Assembly: GCA_018268015.1 (NCBI GenBank)
Contig: JAFDXJ010000004.1
Coordinates: 35,372 to 99,371, forward strand
Origin: Bacteroidota bacterium
GTDB lineage: Bacteria; Bacteroidota; Bacteroidia; Chitinophagales; Chitinophagaceae
Reading direction: 5' to 3'
DNA length: 64,000 bases
The notes beneath the pieces are model-generated. The model had not been told where the DNA came from, searched no databases, and worked only from the letters and a program-made list of their open reading frames with translations. Shown piece by piece: positions 1-8,800 of this stretch (position 1 is the first letter of the stretch; every line of letters starts with the position of its first letter). Position numbers and translations under genes: made by a program.

Positions 1-487
1 CATCCTTTGTGCCAAATTGTTTTTTTGCTTCATCTTCTGAAATGACAACAGAAGAGGGGTTATTTAAACAGGTAACAGGATTGCCACTCAATAAAGGAAA
101 AGAAAACACTTCAAAGAAAGTAGAATCTACATACAGCAAGTCCTTATCTTTTACTTCAGCACCCTGTTTCATATTTACATTACCACTTTGTACGCGTACA
201 TAATATTTAATATCAGTAATATTTTGTGCAAAACGCGGGCCTTGTAAAAAACCGGTATTTGGGTCTTTTGTTCCTTTCACTCCATTCTTATCAAGCTCCT
301 GTCTTGTAATACGGTAGATGTTATGTACATTACTATGAAAACGGTCATAGCTTACTTCATCTTTTACATATAAGATAATGAGCATGGCACAGGCAAGCCC
401 AATACTTAATCCTGCAATATTGATAACAGAATAAATTTTATTTCTTGCGAGATTTCTGTAGGCTATTTTCATGTAATTTCTAAGCAT
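1..487 (-). CDS. ABC transporter permease, FtsX/MacB type (3' part outside window)
   Basis: The reverse strand from the ATG at 487 reads without a stop to the window edge (about 162 codons). The N-terminus (MLRNYMKIAYRNLARNK) is followed by one hydrophobic helix at about residues 18-41 and then a soluble periplasmic stretch containing YDRFH. This is the usual start of the roughly 800-residue Bacteroidota MacB_PCD/FtsX permeases. Such permeases work with an ATPase and a periplasmic adaptor to move substrates out of the periplasm or remodel the envelope. The ATPase (635-1312) and adaptor (1580-2836) lie upstream on the same strand, so this is probably the last known gene of that unit. The 147-bp gap before it is AT-rich and shows no convincing promoter. 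The C-terminal permease domains are not in the window, so intactness is unknown. Confidence 0.85.
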   Translation of the reverse strand, partial: MLRNYMKIAYRNLARNKIYSVINIAGLSIGLACAMLIILYVKDEVSYDRFHSNVHNIYRITRQELDKNGVKGTKDPNTGFLQGPRFAQNITDIKYYVRVQSGNVNMKQGAEVKDKDLLYVDSTFFEVFSFPLLSGNPVTCLNNPSSVVISEDEAKKQFGTKD

Positions 488-634
488 AATTCCTATTTTT
501 TAAAATGAATTTTAAAAATGCTGCTCCACTAGAATAGCTATTAGTAACACAAATTCGTGCTGCCAGTACAATTTTCATGAATACCGAATGCAAACCTTTA
601 AATCAGAATAAAAGCCCGAATAATTTGAAAAAAA

Positions 635-1312
635 TTAAACCAGTATATTTTCCGTAACCGTTTGTCCATCGAGCATACGGATAATGCGATGGCTGTAACG
701 GGCGTCGTGTTCGCTATGTGTAACCATGATGATGGTGGTTCCCTGTTCATTTAATTCGGTTAATAATTGCATCACTTCATTTCCATTGGAAGAATCCAGG
801 TTACCGGTTGGTTCATCGGCCAAAATCAATTTCGGATTGTTCACGACGGCTCTGGCTACTGCCACCCGTTGTTGCTGACCTCCGGATAGTTGTTGCGGGT
901 AATGATTTCGACGATGCATGATCTGCATTTTATCTAAAACTTTTTCCACTCTTTCTTTTCTTTCAGTTCCTTTAACGCCAAGATAAATAAGAGGCAGCTC
1001 CACATTTTCAAAGACCGTTAATTCATCAATCAGATTAAAACTCTGGAAAACAAATCCGATATTGCGTTTGCGCAGATCGGCTCTTTTCCTTTCATTGAAG
1101 TGAGCGACTTCAATACCATTAAAAAGAAAACTGCCACCATCCGGGTCATCCAATAACCCGAGAATATTTAATAAGGTAGATTTTCCACAGCCTGAAGGGC
1201 CCATGACTGCTACAAATTCGCCATCATTTACGTTAAATGTCAACTTATTTAAAGCAACCGTTTCTACTTCTTCAGTTCTGTAAATTTTTTCCAGGTCTTT
1301 GATTTTTATCAT
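635..1312 (-). CDS. ABC transporter ATPase, LolD/MacB-type
   Basis: A 225-residue nucleotide-binding subunit with every expected motif: Walker A GPSGCGKST (38-46), Q-loop Gln90, signature LSGGQQQR (142-149), Walker B LILADEP (162-168) and H-loop His199. Length and motif spacing match the LolD/MacB/FtsE family, which powers FtsX-fold permeases by mechanotransmission. It lies between the adaptor gene (1580-2836) and the permease (1-487), so the three probably form one export complex. The ATG at 1312 is the first codon of the conserved domain. The substrate cannot be read from the ATPase. Assignment to the family is firm; a specific name such as macB or lolD is not justified. Confidence 0.93.
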   Translation of the reverse strand: MIKIKDLEKIYRTEEVETVALNKLTFNVNDGEFVAVMGPSGCGKSTLLNILGLLDDPDGGSFLFNGIEVAHFNERKRADLRKRNIGFVFQSFNLIDELTVFENVELPLIYLGVKGTERKERVEKVLDKMQIMHRRNHYPQQLSGGQQQRVAVARAVVNNPKLILADEPTGNLDSSNGNEVMQLLTELNEQGTTIIMVTHSEHDARYSHRIIRMLDGQTVTENILV

Positions 1313-1579
1313 GTGAGTTTTTTTAAAATGGGTTTATAAATTATAGATTTTAGAATAAAAAGGGGAAAATGAGAAATCATCTTCGGGCAAAAAAATTTTA
1401 TTCCCTCTTGTAAAAGCGCATGTTGCAGGCCGTCGATCGCGGGTATGGAAAAATGATTCTAATAACACCGTCCCAAAAAATACCAGTAAGAAGATCAGTA
1501 AAATTTTCATATGCTCATCTGATAAAAGATTATACATTCTGAAATAGATATTTTCATATCTATTGTCAAAACAATTTTG

Positions 1580-2836
1580 TTATGGCTCTTTCAAAACTAA
1601 TTCGTCCATATCGCCATAGTTTTCATAACTGCTCGTTACCACCTTATCACCCGGTTGCAAACCGGAAAGTACTTCATAGAAATCAGGGTTTTGCCTTCCC
1701 AATTGTATATCCGCTTTAAATGCTTTTGTGCCATCTTTAGAAATTTTATAGATCCAGTTTCCGCCAGTTTTTTCATAAAAGCCACCTCTTGGCAAGAGCA
1801 ATGCCTGTGTTTCATCACTTAAGGCGAGGCGAATTTGTAAATTCTGCCCTCTGCGAATACCGGTTGGCACATTCCCTATGAATTCCATATCTACCTGGAA
1901 GGTTCCATTTGTTACCTGTGTATATACTTTTTTAATTTCTAAATGAAAGGTTGAATCTGCAAAAGTAAAATCGCCTTTCAAGCCGGTATAAATGCGTGAA
2001 ATATAGTGTTCATCAATGTTTACGCGTACCTTAAAGCCTCCTAAGACATCTATCTGGCCCAGGCGTTCTCCTTTATTTTTGGACTGGCCTATTTCAGCAT
2101 CCAGTGAGGTCAGCTGACCATCCACCGGTGCCCGGACAACCAGGTCACCTACTTTTTGCCGCATGACATTCAAAGCATTCTGAGAGCCTTCAAACGATTG
2201 CCTGGATTGGGTTAATTGCTGTTCATTAGAAACGGAATCCTGTTGCAATATTTGGTCCGTCAGTTTCTTCTTTTGCAAATAATAGTTATAGTCATTTAAT
2301 GCCTTTTGATATTCTTGTGAACCAATGGCTTTTTGATCCAATAATTTTTTATCCAGATTATAAATCCGTTCTGCTTCTTTTAATTCACTTTCTACATCGG
2401 TCATTTGATTTAATTTATTCACCGTGTTTTGTTGAGCTGCATTTTTGGAAATTTGCATTTGGGTAAGCAGGTTATAAACATTTGTTTGTTGAGTTACGAG
2501 CCCTAATTGTAAGTCGGTATTTGACAAGCGAAGAATCGGCTGTCCTTTTTTCATGATGGCTCCATCATCCACAAACTTCTCTTCTACCCTACCGCCTTCA
2601 ATGGCATCCAAGTAAATGGTTGTTTGTGGCAATACAATTCCGTTCACGGGTATAAATTCCTGGAATGTTCCCTTTTTAATTTCACTGATGGTTATGCGTT
2701 CTGTATCTACATTCAGTTTACTATTTCCGGAAGTGTAATAGTAACTTGCAGCTATCAGAATTACGAGGAGAATGATGCCGGTGATTGTAAAAATTCTTTT
2801 TTTATTCCACTTACTTTTTTGAATAACCCTATCCAT
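1580..2836 (-). CDS. HlyD/MacA-family periplasmic adaptor subunit
   Basis: A 418-residue membrane-fusion protein. It has a short cytoplasmic start, a transmembrane helix at about 15-33, a split lipoyl-like domain (about 75-105 and 232-250, the second containing VVRAPVDGQL), a long Gln/Asn-rich coiled-coil hairpin at 110-228 between the halves, and beta-barrel and membrane-proximal domains to the C-terminus (LQPGDKVV near the end). Such adaptors bridge an inner-membrane transporter to an outer-membrane channel. No TolC-like gene is in the window. It is first in a minus-strand operon with the ATPase and permease. Upstream of its ATG lies the promoter module described at 2888-2993. Its box ends 51 bp before the start codon. 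Confidence 0.92.
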   Translation of the reverse strand: MDRVIQKSKWNKKRIFTITGIILLVILIAASYYYTSGNSKLNVDTERITISEIKKGTFQEFIPVNGIVLPQTTIYLDAIEGGRVEEKFVDDGAIMKKGQPILRLSNTDLQLGLVTQQTNVYNLLTQMQISKNAAQQNTVNKLNQMTDVESELKEAERIYNLDKKLLDQKAIGSQEYQKALNDYNYYLQKKKLTDQILQQDSVSNEQQLTQSRQSFEGSQNALNVMRQKVGDLVVRAPVDGQLTSLDAEIGQSKNKGERLGQIDVLGGFKVRVNIDEHYISRIYTGLKGDFTFADSTFHLEIKKVYTQVTNGTFQVDMEFIGNVPTGIRRGQNLQIRLALSDETQALLLPRGGFYEKTGGNWIYKISKDGTKAFKADIQLGRQNPDFYEVLSGLQPGDKVVTSSYENYGDMDELVLKEP

Positions 2837-2887
2837 AGAGGTTCTTTTTATTTGACAAATTTGGCTATGAGGACACTAACTAACACG

Positions 2888-2902
2888 TACAATTTCATGC
2901 CA
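2888..2902 (-). promoter_or_regulatory. Promoter-like box TGGCA-N5-TTGTA before the adaptor operon
   Basis: On the minus strand this reads TGGCATGAAATTGTA. It resembles a sigma-54 -24/-12 element (TGGCA-N6-TTGCA), but the spacing is one base shorter and GT replaces GC. The same element occurs 419 bp away (3307-3321) at the same distance from an identical operator arrangement, which is why it is listed. If it acts as a -24/-12 site, transcription would start about 40 nt before the adaptor ATG. Confidence 0.55.
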
Positions 2903-2908
2903 TTACCT

Positions 2909-2931
2909 AAATGCTTGTTTTTCAGGCATTT
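2909..2931. promoter_or_regulatory. 23-bp dyad in promoter module 1
   Basis: AAATGCTTG and CAGGCATTT flank a T5 loop; 8 of 9 positions are Watson-Crick pairs and one is T-G. It sits 6 bp from the TGGCA box and 22 bp from the operators, exactly like the dyad at 3328-3350. No T-run follows it on the minus strand, so it does not look like an intrinsic terminator. Confidence 0.55.
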
Positions 2932-2953
2932 TGTATAATGAGGTAGAAATAAG

Positions 2954-2993
2954 TGTACGGATTTGATACAATTTGCGTGCGTTATTGATACAA
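2954..2993. promoter_or_regulatory. Tandem 18-bp operators, module 1
   Basis: Two copies of an 18-bp element: TGTACGGATTTGATACAA (2954-2971) and CGTGCGTTATTGATACAA (2976-2993), with starts 22 bp apart, about two helical turns. They share 13 of 18 bases. The element has TGTA/TACA dyad ends, as expected for a dimeric DNA-binding protein. The near edge is 118 bp upstream of the adaptor ATG, an enhancer-like distance. The same pair with the same phasing occurs at 3373-3412. Confidence 0.7.
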
Positions 2994-3009
2994 GAATAAC
3001 ATTGACTAA

Positions 3010-3201
3010 TTACAGAAATCTCCGGGTTCTTTGAGTATATTTTTTACTTTTTTGAATATTCCATAAATCGGCTACACAAAAATGCTTTTCTACAGGCTTA
3101 TTCAAATGATAAGCAATGGTTTCTTTCACTTCACTAGTAAGTTGGCTGATTTCTTTTGCATTCAGGTTCGCAAGAATGGCAAAGTTTGATTTGAATTTCA
3201 T
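3010..3201 (-). CDS. Small peptide gene (63 aa), co-regulated with the adaptor/ABC operon
   Basis: A 63-residue product with an ATG start and A-rich upstream DNA. The N-terminal part is amphipathic (MKFKSNFAILANLNAKE then a Glu/Thr/Val helix). The C-terminal part is basic (FCVADLWNIQKSKKYTQRTRRFL) with one Cys. There is no signal peptide or membrane helix. The ADLWNIQ plus basic tail resembles, from memory, small uncharacterised Chitinophagaceae proteins; no database search was possible. The main evidence that it is real is its own copy of the promoter module (3307-3412), with the same geometry as that of the exporter operon 170 bp downstream. It may be a precursor peptide, a signal or a small regulator. 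The function is not known. Confidence 0.55.
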   Translation of the reverse strand: MKFKSNFAILANLNAKEISQLTSEVKETIAYHLNKPVEKHFCVADLWNIQKSKKYTQRTRRFL

Positions 3202-3306
3202 AATTTTTATTTTTATGGATTTGATAATTTGTGTGATGGCTTATACGAAGCTTTCCACTTTTTGTTACAGTATTTTTTATTTTTAAAATACTCTTATCAG
3301 TAGATA

Positions 3307-3321
3307 TACAAAGCTGTGCCA
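3307..3321 (-). promoter_or_regulatory. Promoter-like box TGGCA-N5-TTGTA before the 63-aa gene
   Basis: On the minus strand this reads TGGCACAGCTTTGTA. It shares the outer TGGCA and TTGTA with 2888-2902 and differs at all five inner bases. It lies 51 bp downstream of the operator pair, as in module 1. It is sigma-54-like but one base short of the canonical spacing. The predicted leader to the ATG at 3201 is about 95 nt. Confidence 0.55.
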
Positions 3322-3327
3322 ATAATA

Positions 3328-3350
3328 AAACCCTTTATGGTAAAGGGTTT
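3328..3350. promoter_or_regulatory. 23-bp perfect dyad in promoter module 2
   Basis: AAACCCTTTA-TGG-TAAAGGGTTT, 10 bp of perfect symmetry around a 3-base centre. On its own it could be a terminator for the operon ending at 3485, since TATTATT follows it on the minus strand. Its length and distances (6 bp to the box, 22 bp to the operators) equal those of the dyad at 2909-2931, so a promoter role is equally likely. Confidence 0.6.
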
Positions 3351-3372
3351 CAGCATTTATGCATTTCCGGGA

Positions 3373-3412
3373 TGTACGGTTTTGATACAATCATTGTACG
3401 GAAATTATACAA
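3373..3412. promoter_or_regulatory. Tandem 18-bp operators, module 2
   Basis: TGTACGGTTTTGATACAA (3373-3390) and TGTACGGAAATTATACAA (3395-3412), again with starts 22 bp apart. The first differs from the 2954 copy at one of 18 positions and the second at three. All four sites face the same way relative to the downstream minus-strand genes. Confidence 0.7.
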
Positions 3413-3484
3413 TTCATGCACAAAACGAAATCCTTTTGTAGTATAAAAGAGGGAGCCTTTTAAGATGAAAACAATAGATCTTTT

Positions 3485-4111
3485 TTAAGCAGATGTATTC
3501 ATTGCAAAATAATAAAAAGCAATAGCGGCAATACCGATCACTGCTAGCAAAATGGCAGCAATCCACCACTTTTCCTTTTTTACATCACGCTGAAGAATTT
3601 CCTTCATTTGCTCGGATGTTTTTTCCTCTTCACCAACACGAACAGCATGTGATGCATTTTCTCTTATTACCTGCTCTACAGGAAGCGCTTCAAAATATTT
3701 ATTGGATGTAAAGGCATTCTCCAGTACAATATCTTGCTCATTCTTTTTTAAAACGCCTAAGCCGGGTAAATCATAAAAGCCATCCTTTTCAAGATGGGAT
3801 TTCACAAAAGCTGAATATTGCTCCAATTCAGCTAGTGAACGATCTTCCGGCATATTGAGATAATGAGATAAAAAAGAAGGAAAATCCTGTTGATCGGCAA
3901 TAAGCGTATGTGATTCATTCACATTTTGAGAAGAAGCCGGCTCTGTACCCGATTTTTCTTCGGTGGAAAAAATAATAGATTTTTCCGGAGGGTAAATGAT
4001 TTTATTAATAAAATCCAGCCGGGCATTTTGGGATATCAGTTCAAACTTTCCTATCCCTGGCAAATGAAAACTTTTATTTTTATCGAGATAACGAATAAAT
4101 ATTTCGTGCAT
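3485..4111 (-). CDS. HU-CCDC81-like protein with C-terminal membrane anchor, no SPOR domain
   Basis: A 208-residue protein with two short HU-like modules. The first is at about 1-50 (FHLPGIGKFELI) and the second at about 95-145 (FYDLPGLGVLKK). The pattern matches the paired HU-CCDC81_bac domains of Bacteroidota. A charged linker leads to one transmembrane helix at about 182-204, and the protein ends four residues later. Relatives usually carry a periplasmic SPOR domain after this helix. Here it is absent, and the downstream DNA does not show it in another frame. The start codon is 1 nt after the stop of the beta-barrel gene (4113), so the two are translationally linked. It probably anchors or organises envelope or division components. 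The DNA- or protein-binding role of the HU modules is not proven. Confidence 0.7.
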   Translation of the reverse strand: MHEIFIRYLDKNKSFHLPGIGKFELISQNARLDFINKIIYPPEKSIIFSTEEKSGTEPASSQNVNESHTLIADQQDFPSFLSHYLNMPEDRSLAELEQYSAFVKSHLEKDGFYDLPGLGVLKKNEQDIVLENAFTSNKYFEALPVEQVIRENASHAVRVGEEEKTSEQMKEILQRDVKKEKWWIAAILLAVIGIAAIAFYYFAMNTSA

Positions 4112-4112
4112 A

Positions 4113-5795
4113 TTATTTTGTTAAGCCTAATTGAGAAAATGAATAAATAACGCCTGCCTGTACATTAAATCCTAAAACAGGATATTGATTCCATTGTTGG
4201 TATTTATTATTAAACAAATTATTCAATTGTACCCAGGCATTTAACTTTGGCAAAATAGTAAATTCTACGCCGGCATTCAAATCTATGGCCGGATCGAGCT
4301 TACGGCTTTCTTTCATGGCATCCAAATAAGGGGCGCCATCCTGGAAAAAAATATCTCCTTTCACCAGAAAATCTTTAAATATCTGCCAGCGTAATGTGCC
4401 TGTCAATTGAAATGGCGTAAGTCCCCATGCTTTATCATTGATTTCCAAACCACTGTATTGATTAAAAGTTGCGGCTGCCAATAAAGAAAGTTTTTCCTGC
4501 CAGGTATAGCCCAATTCACCATGCAAGCGAATACCTTTCATGGTAGATTCATTGATTACTTGAAATGATCTTCCGGTCATTGTATCATTCAGGAATAATG
4601 GTTGATTATTATACTTAATAAATGACACTTTAGCATTATAGGTAAAATGACTTCCTGCAGACCCTTTAAATCCTGCATATTGCTCAGACATTCTTGTATT
4701 CAATAAGTTGGTGGGTTGTTGTATCCAGGGATTTAGGCCTGCTAAATATTCATAAGTGGTTTTATTGAAATAACCAATCCAGCCGGCAAGCAAAATAAAT
4801 CTTTCGTCATTGATTTTTGCTTCAGCGCTGAAATCAGGCAACATGGAAAAAACCTGGTTGTCCCAGGCAGGTTTTAATCCTGCATTCAAAATAAAATTGG
4901 GCGTCTTGAATTTTAATGAGGGCGTGAGATAATACAGGTTATTATTGCTGGTAGTAGTATCCCCTTTGAAAGAAGTGATATCAGCCGTTAAGCCAAGATC
5001 AAAAGAAAATATTTTTCCAAATGATTTAGACAGGGGCGCCTGAATGATAAAATTGGTTTCAGCACCATGATGGTTATCAGAAAATAAATCGAGGGACAGG
5101 GAAGGATTATAGGAAATATTGGCTGCATTAATCGTTTTATTACGAACACCTACCTTAGCTCCAAAACTGCTGAAGCGCTGGCGTAACTGGTCTTTGGTGA
5201 AAGTAAGTGTATCAGGCCGGAATCCATATTCATATTGTGTGTTACCATCATAATGGAGCTGACCCATCCATTCCTGTGTATTTTTTTCATTGTTAAAAAT
5301 CCCGATGGCATTCAAACCCGTTTTACTTGCTTGTTGAAAAGGCAAAGGGCCTTTGGAAGAAGTATATTTCCCAAAAACATTTAACATGGAATGGACCCCA
5401 TCTCCCATAGAAATTCCTGCTTGTAAATAAGGCGTCGTAAAATTCCCATAGCCAACTTTCACAAAATTGGAATTTTCCCAATGTACAATAGAATCAATAG
5501 AAGCAGCCAATGGTCTTAATGATGGGGATTCATAAGTAAAAAATAAATTCTGCGCAGGTACATGATATTGCAACAATGGTCTGTCTGTATCAGGTATTGG
5601 CGCCCCGGCGCTGAAATTTATTTTGGCTGATTTTTTTAATGAAGGCGTGAATGCCGAAGTAACGATAACCGTTTTTTGTGGTATGGTATCCTTTCCATTT
5701 TTATTTACAGCCTGTGAAGAACTGCGTTGGCGGTCCTGTGCAATAATTAATCCCGGAATAAAAAGGAAAAGGAAAAGTGAACTATATTTATGCAT
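4113..5795 (-). CDS. Outer-membrane beta-barrel protein, TonB-receptor-like
   Basis: From the ATG at 5795 the product has 560 residues and begins with a signal peptide (MHKYSSLFLFLFIPGLIIAQ). An ATG at 5819 would add eight residues and is also possible. After a TVIVTSAF segment typical of TonB-receptor plugs, the rest alternates polar and aromatic residues in amphipathic strands, ending VQLNNLFNNKYQQWNQYPV and VIYSFS like the last strands of TonB-dependent receptors. It is shorter than most receptors and lacks a clear complete plug or TonB box, so it may be a plug-less barrel. It sits between the TPR protein gene (5827-8886) and the HU-CCDC81 gene, with almost no spacing. Function beyond an outer-membrane envelope role is not known. 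Confidence 0.7.
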   Translation of the reverse strand: MHKYSSLFLFLFIPGLIIAQDRQRSSSQAVNKNGKDTIPQKTVIVTSAFTPSLKKSAKINFSAGAPIPDTDRPLLQYHVPAQNLFFTYESPSLRPLAASIDSIVHWENSNFVKVGYGNFTTPYLQAGISMGDGVHSMLNVFGKYTSSKGPLPFQQASKTGLNAIGIFNNEKNTQEWMGQLHYDGNTQYEYGFRPDTLTFTKDQLRQRFSSFGAKVGVRNKTINAANISYNPSLSLDLFSDNHHGAETNFIIQAPLSKSFGKIFSFDLGLTADITSFKGDTTTSNNNLYYLTPSLKFKTPNFILNAGLKPAWDNQVFSMLPDFSAEAKINDERFILLAGWIGYFNKTTYEYLAGLNPWIQQPTNLLNTRMSEQYAGFKGSAGSHFTYNAKVSFIKYNNQPLFLNDTMTGRSFQVINESTMKGIRLHGELGYTWQEKLSLLAAATFNQYSGLEINDKAWGLTPFQLTGTLRWQIFKDFLVKGDIFFQDGAPYLDAMKESRKLDPAIDLNAGVEFTILPKLNAWVQLNNLFNNKYQQWNQYPVLGFNVQAGVIYSFSQLGLTK

Positions 5796-5826
5796 TGTTC
5801 TTTTTTTCTGTTGAATCATTTAATGG

Positions 5827-8800
5827 TTAATTGTTTTGACCGGATTGGTCAATTTTACTGTTTTGATTTTTTTCAGCTACCACCCTGTCCAATTTTTTTT
5901 GAGCTTCCGACTGTAATTCAGGAATTGAGGCATTTTCGACTACGCTTTTTAAAGTAGCCTCCGCATTGAAATAATCTTTTTCGGCAAAATAAATATCTCC
6001 CAGGAGGATATATGATTTGGTGATCCAATAATTATAAGAGCCCGATTTATTAATCACTTCAAAAGCAGCTTTTTCGGCATCGGCATATTTTTGCTGTGAA
6101 AATAAAATGACGGCCACTTCGTAACGCGCTTCAGCGGCATATTCCGATTTACCTAAATTAATCACCGTTTTATATGCATCGAGCGCTTCAAATACCTGGT
6201 TATTGAGTTGCGCACTTTTGGCAATGGCCATATTAGCCATCATTTTATCATCCGTTGCAATTTCTTTCTGTGTTAATAATTCCTGAGCATTTGAAACAGC
6301 ATCCGCCCATTTTCCCAATTTATACTGGCTGCGCAACAATCCACGCATACTCTCCAGTTTATTCTCAGGTGTAGTAGCTATTTTTTTGAGCATACTAAAA
6401 TATTGTTCCGCTGTGGTATAATCTTTCAATTCGAAATAGGCGATCCGCGCCGATTGCAAAGCAGCTTCTTCAGCATATTTATTCGGAGATTTGGCATTTA
6501 CTAAATCAAAGTATTGAATGGCATGAGTAAAATCTTTTTTATCACTATAGATTAATGCTATTTCAAAAGCAGCTTCCACAGCATATTGGCCATTCGGGAA
6601 TTTAGTGAGATAATCATTTAATCCCGCTAAAGCATTTTCTGTCATTTTATTTTCATAGGCATTTTGAGCGGAAATAAAAGTAAGTGAATCAGCTTCTGAG
6701 AAACTCACTTCCTTTCCATTTTTTTGCATAAAGGTGATGAAATCTCCCGGCTGATGTTTCTGTAGAAATATATTCCGAACATAGTTTACCGCTTCATCAC
6801 TTTCATCTGCATTGGGGTAATTTTTAATGAGTTTTTGAAAATTATTTAATGATTCATCTGTATTCCCCTGGTTGAAATAGGCAATACCCAGTTTTAGATA
6901 AACCTGAGGTTTCAAGGCGCTGGCTGATTGGTTATTCAATAATGCATTCAATGGTGCTATGGAGGCGCTATAGTTTTCATTTGCTAAATATGTATTAGCA
7001 ATTTCAAGATTGGCATCGGTGAGGAGATTTGATTTTGGATATCTTTGAGCAAGGTCTTGCAGGAAACCGATTTTTTGAGCATAATTTCCGGCGCCACCAC
7101 TGATCATTGCTTTCTGGTATAAAGCATAATCTGCAGCCGGGAACTGATGACTGATCATAAGATCATACATCTGTACTGCTTTCGTATAATTTTTTTGCAT
7201 AAAATAACAATCCGCTATTCGAGCATAAGCATCCTGTTGCAAGGGCGAGCTTACTGCATTGATATTGTTTACCACTAGCAGCAAGTTTAGTAATGCATAG
7301 GGATAATTTTCCTGTCGCATATTGCTATAACCTAAAGTATAATAAGCATTCACAGGAGAAACATCTTCATAAGAAACGGGTGATTTCAAATACCGGGACA
7401 GATAAAAATTGACTGAATCAAAATCATTGGTACGATAGGCAATTTCTCCTTTCCAGAAATCAATGAAGGGTAATTCTTTTTCATTGTATGCTGCATTCAT
7501 TGCCTGGTTGAGTAAATCATTTGCCTGGAGGATCTGCTGGTCATTGATCAATTCTTCAGCACGACCCAATAATATTTTGGGATAGACCTTTTTAACCATT
7601 TCGGATTGCAAACCGATGGATTGCAAAAGGTTGAGTGCATCTTTAAAATTATTGGTGTTTGCCATTACGCGCACCAGTAATTCTTTTGCTTCATTGATAT
7701 CTTCACCTCGTGGATATGCGGTCACATAATCTTTTAACTCATTCAGTGCAACATCTGAATAGCCCAGTTCGTAGGAAAGTTTGCCATAATTAAATTTCGA
7801 AATCTCCTTTTGTAAAAGGTTACTGCTATTGAGTGAACAAAATAAAAATGCACTTCGGGCGCTTGGTTTCATGTCCAGTTCCAGGTATGATTTTGCAAGC
7901 AGGTACATGCTATTCTGTGCCAATGAGTCCTGTTGACCGCCCAATTCCTTAAAACCGGTTGCGGCTTTACTATATTGACCTGCCTGATAATAACAAAAGG
8001 ATAATTCATATAAATCTGCCCTGCTTACCTTTTTGGTACTACTCACATAAGTCTCAAGAAAGGGTAATGCATTTTTGAATTCTTTTTTCTCAAAATAAAT
8101 ATGCCCAACCAATTGTTTCAATTGTAAATCATAATATTGGTTGCCTGATTTTTTCAGAATATTCTCTGCATAATTCAAAGCCTGGTCACGATCATTATTA
8201 AAATAATATATTTCGGCAATATAATAAGGCACTACATTTTGATAGGGCGACTGGCTTTCACAAATTTTAAAACAACCCAGCGCTTCCGTATATCTTTTTT
8301 CACTAAAGAGAATAAAACCATAATAATAATTTGCATCCACATAATTAGCGTCACCCGGTATTTGCCTCACTGCATCGAGTAATGGTTTTGCTTCATTGAA
8401 CTGCTGTTTTGTAAAATAGACATACCCTTCATGAAATTTCATTTGAGCTATTTGTCCATTATCCAGGTTTGACAATCCGGCTTTTTCATAATAAGTTAAT
8501 GCATCTGTAAACTTATTTTTACGATAAAAATATTCAGCAAGGAAGTAGGACATCATTTCAATGCGAGGTGTATTATGTTCCAATGCAATGAAATCAATGG
8601 CCTCTTCTTTGGCTGTTTCGTCATTGAGTTGCAAGCCACTGATGATGGCATAATATTTAGATTCTTCCCAAATACTTACGGGTATATTACTTTTAAAGTC
8701 TTGTGATGCATACAGACTCTTAAAAAGAGGGTATGCCAAACTGTAATCTGTTTTTTGATAGAGATCCTTAGCCAATTTGAAAATTTCATCGGGATCATTA

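Noticed and set aside
566..579. GTACAATTTTCATG, similar to the region of the promoter box at 2888-2902
   Set aside because: It lacks the TGGCA part and has no operators 51 bp upstream, so the similarity is probably chance in AT-rich DNA.
1334..1537. 67-residue ORF on the minus strand between the ABC ATPase and adaptor genes
   Set aside because: The N-terminal segment is hydrophobic, but the rest looks like translated spacer DNA, with no domain or family; composition and lack of a promoter or ribosome site give no support.
3134..3322. 62-residue ORF on the minus strand overlapping the 63-aa gene
   Set aside because: It overlaps the better supported 3010-3201 frame, and its start lies inside the promoter-like box at 3307-3321.
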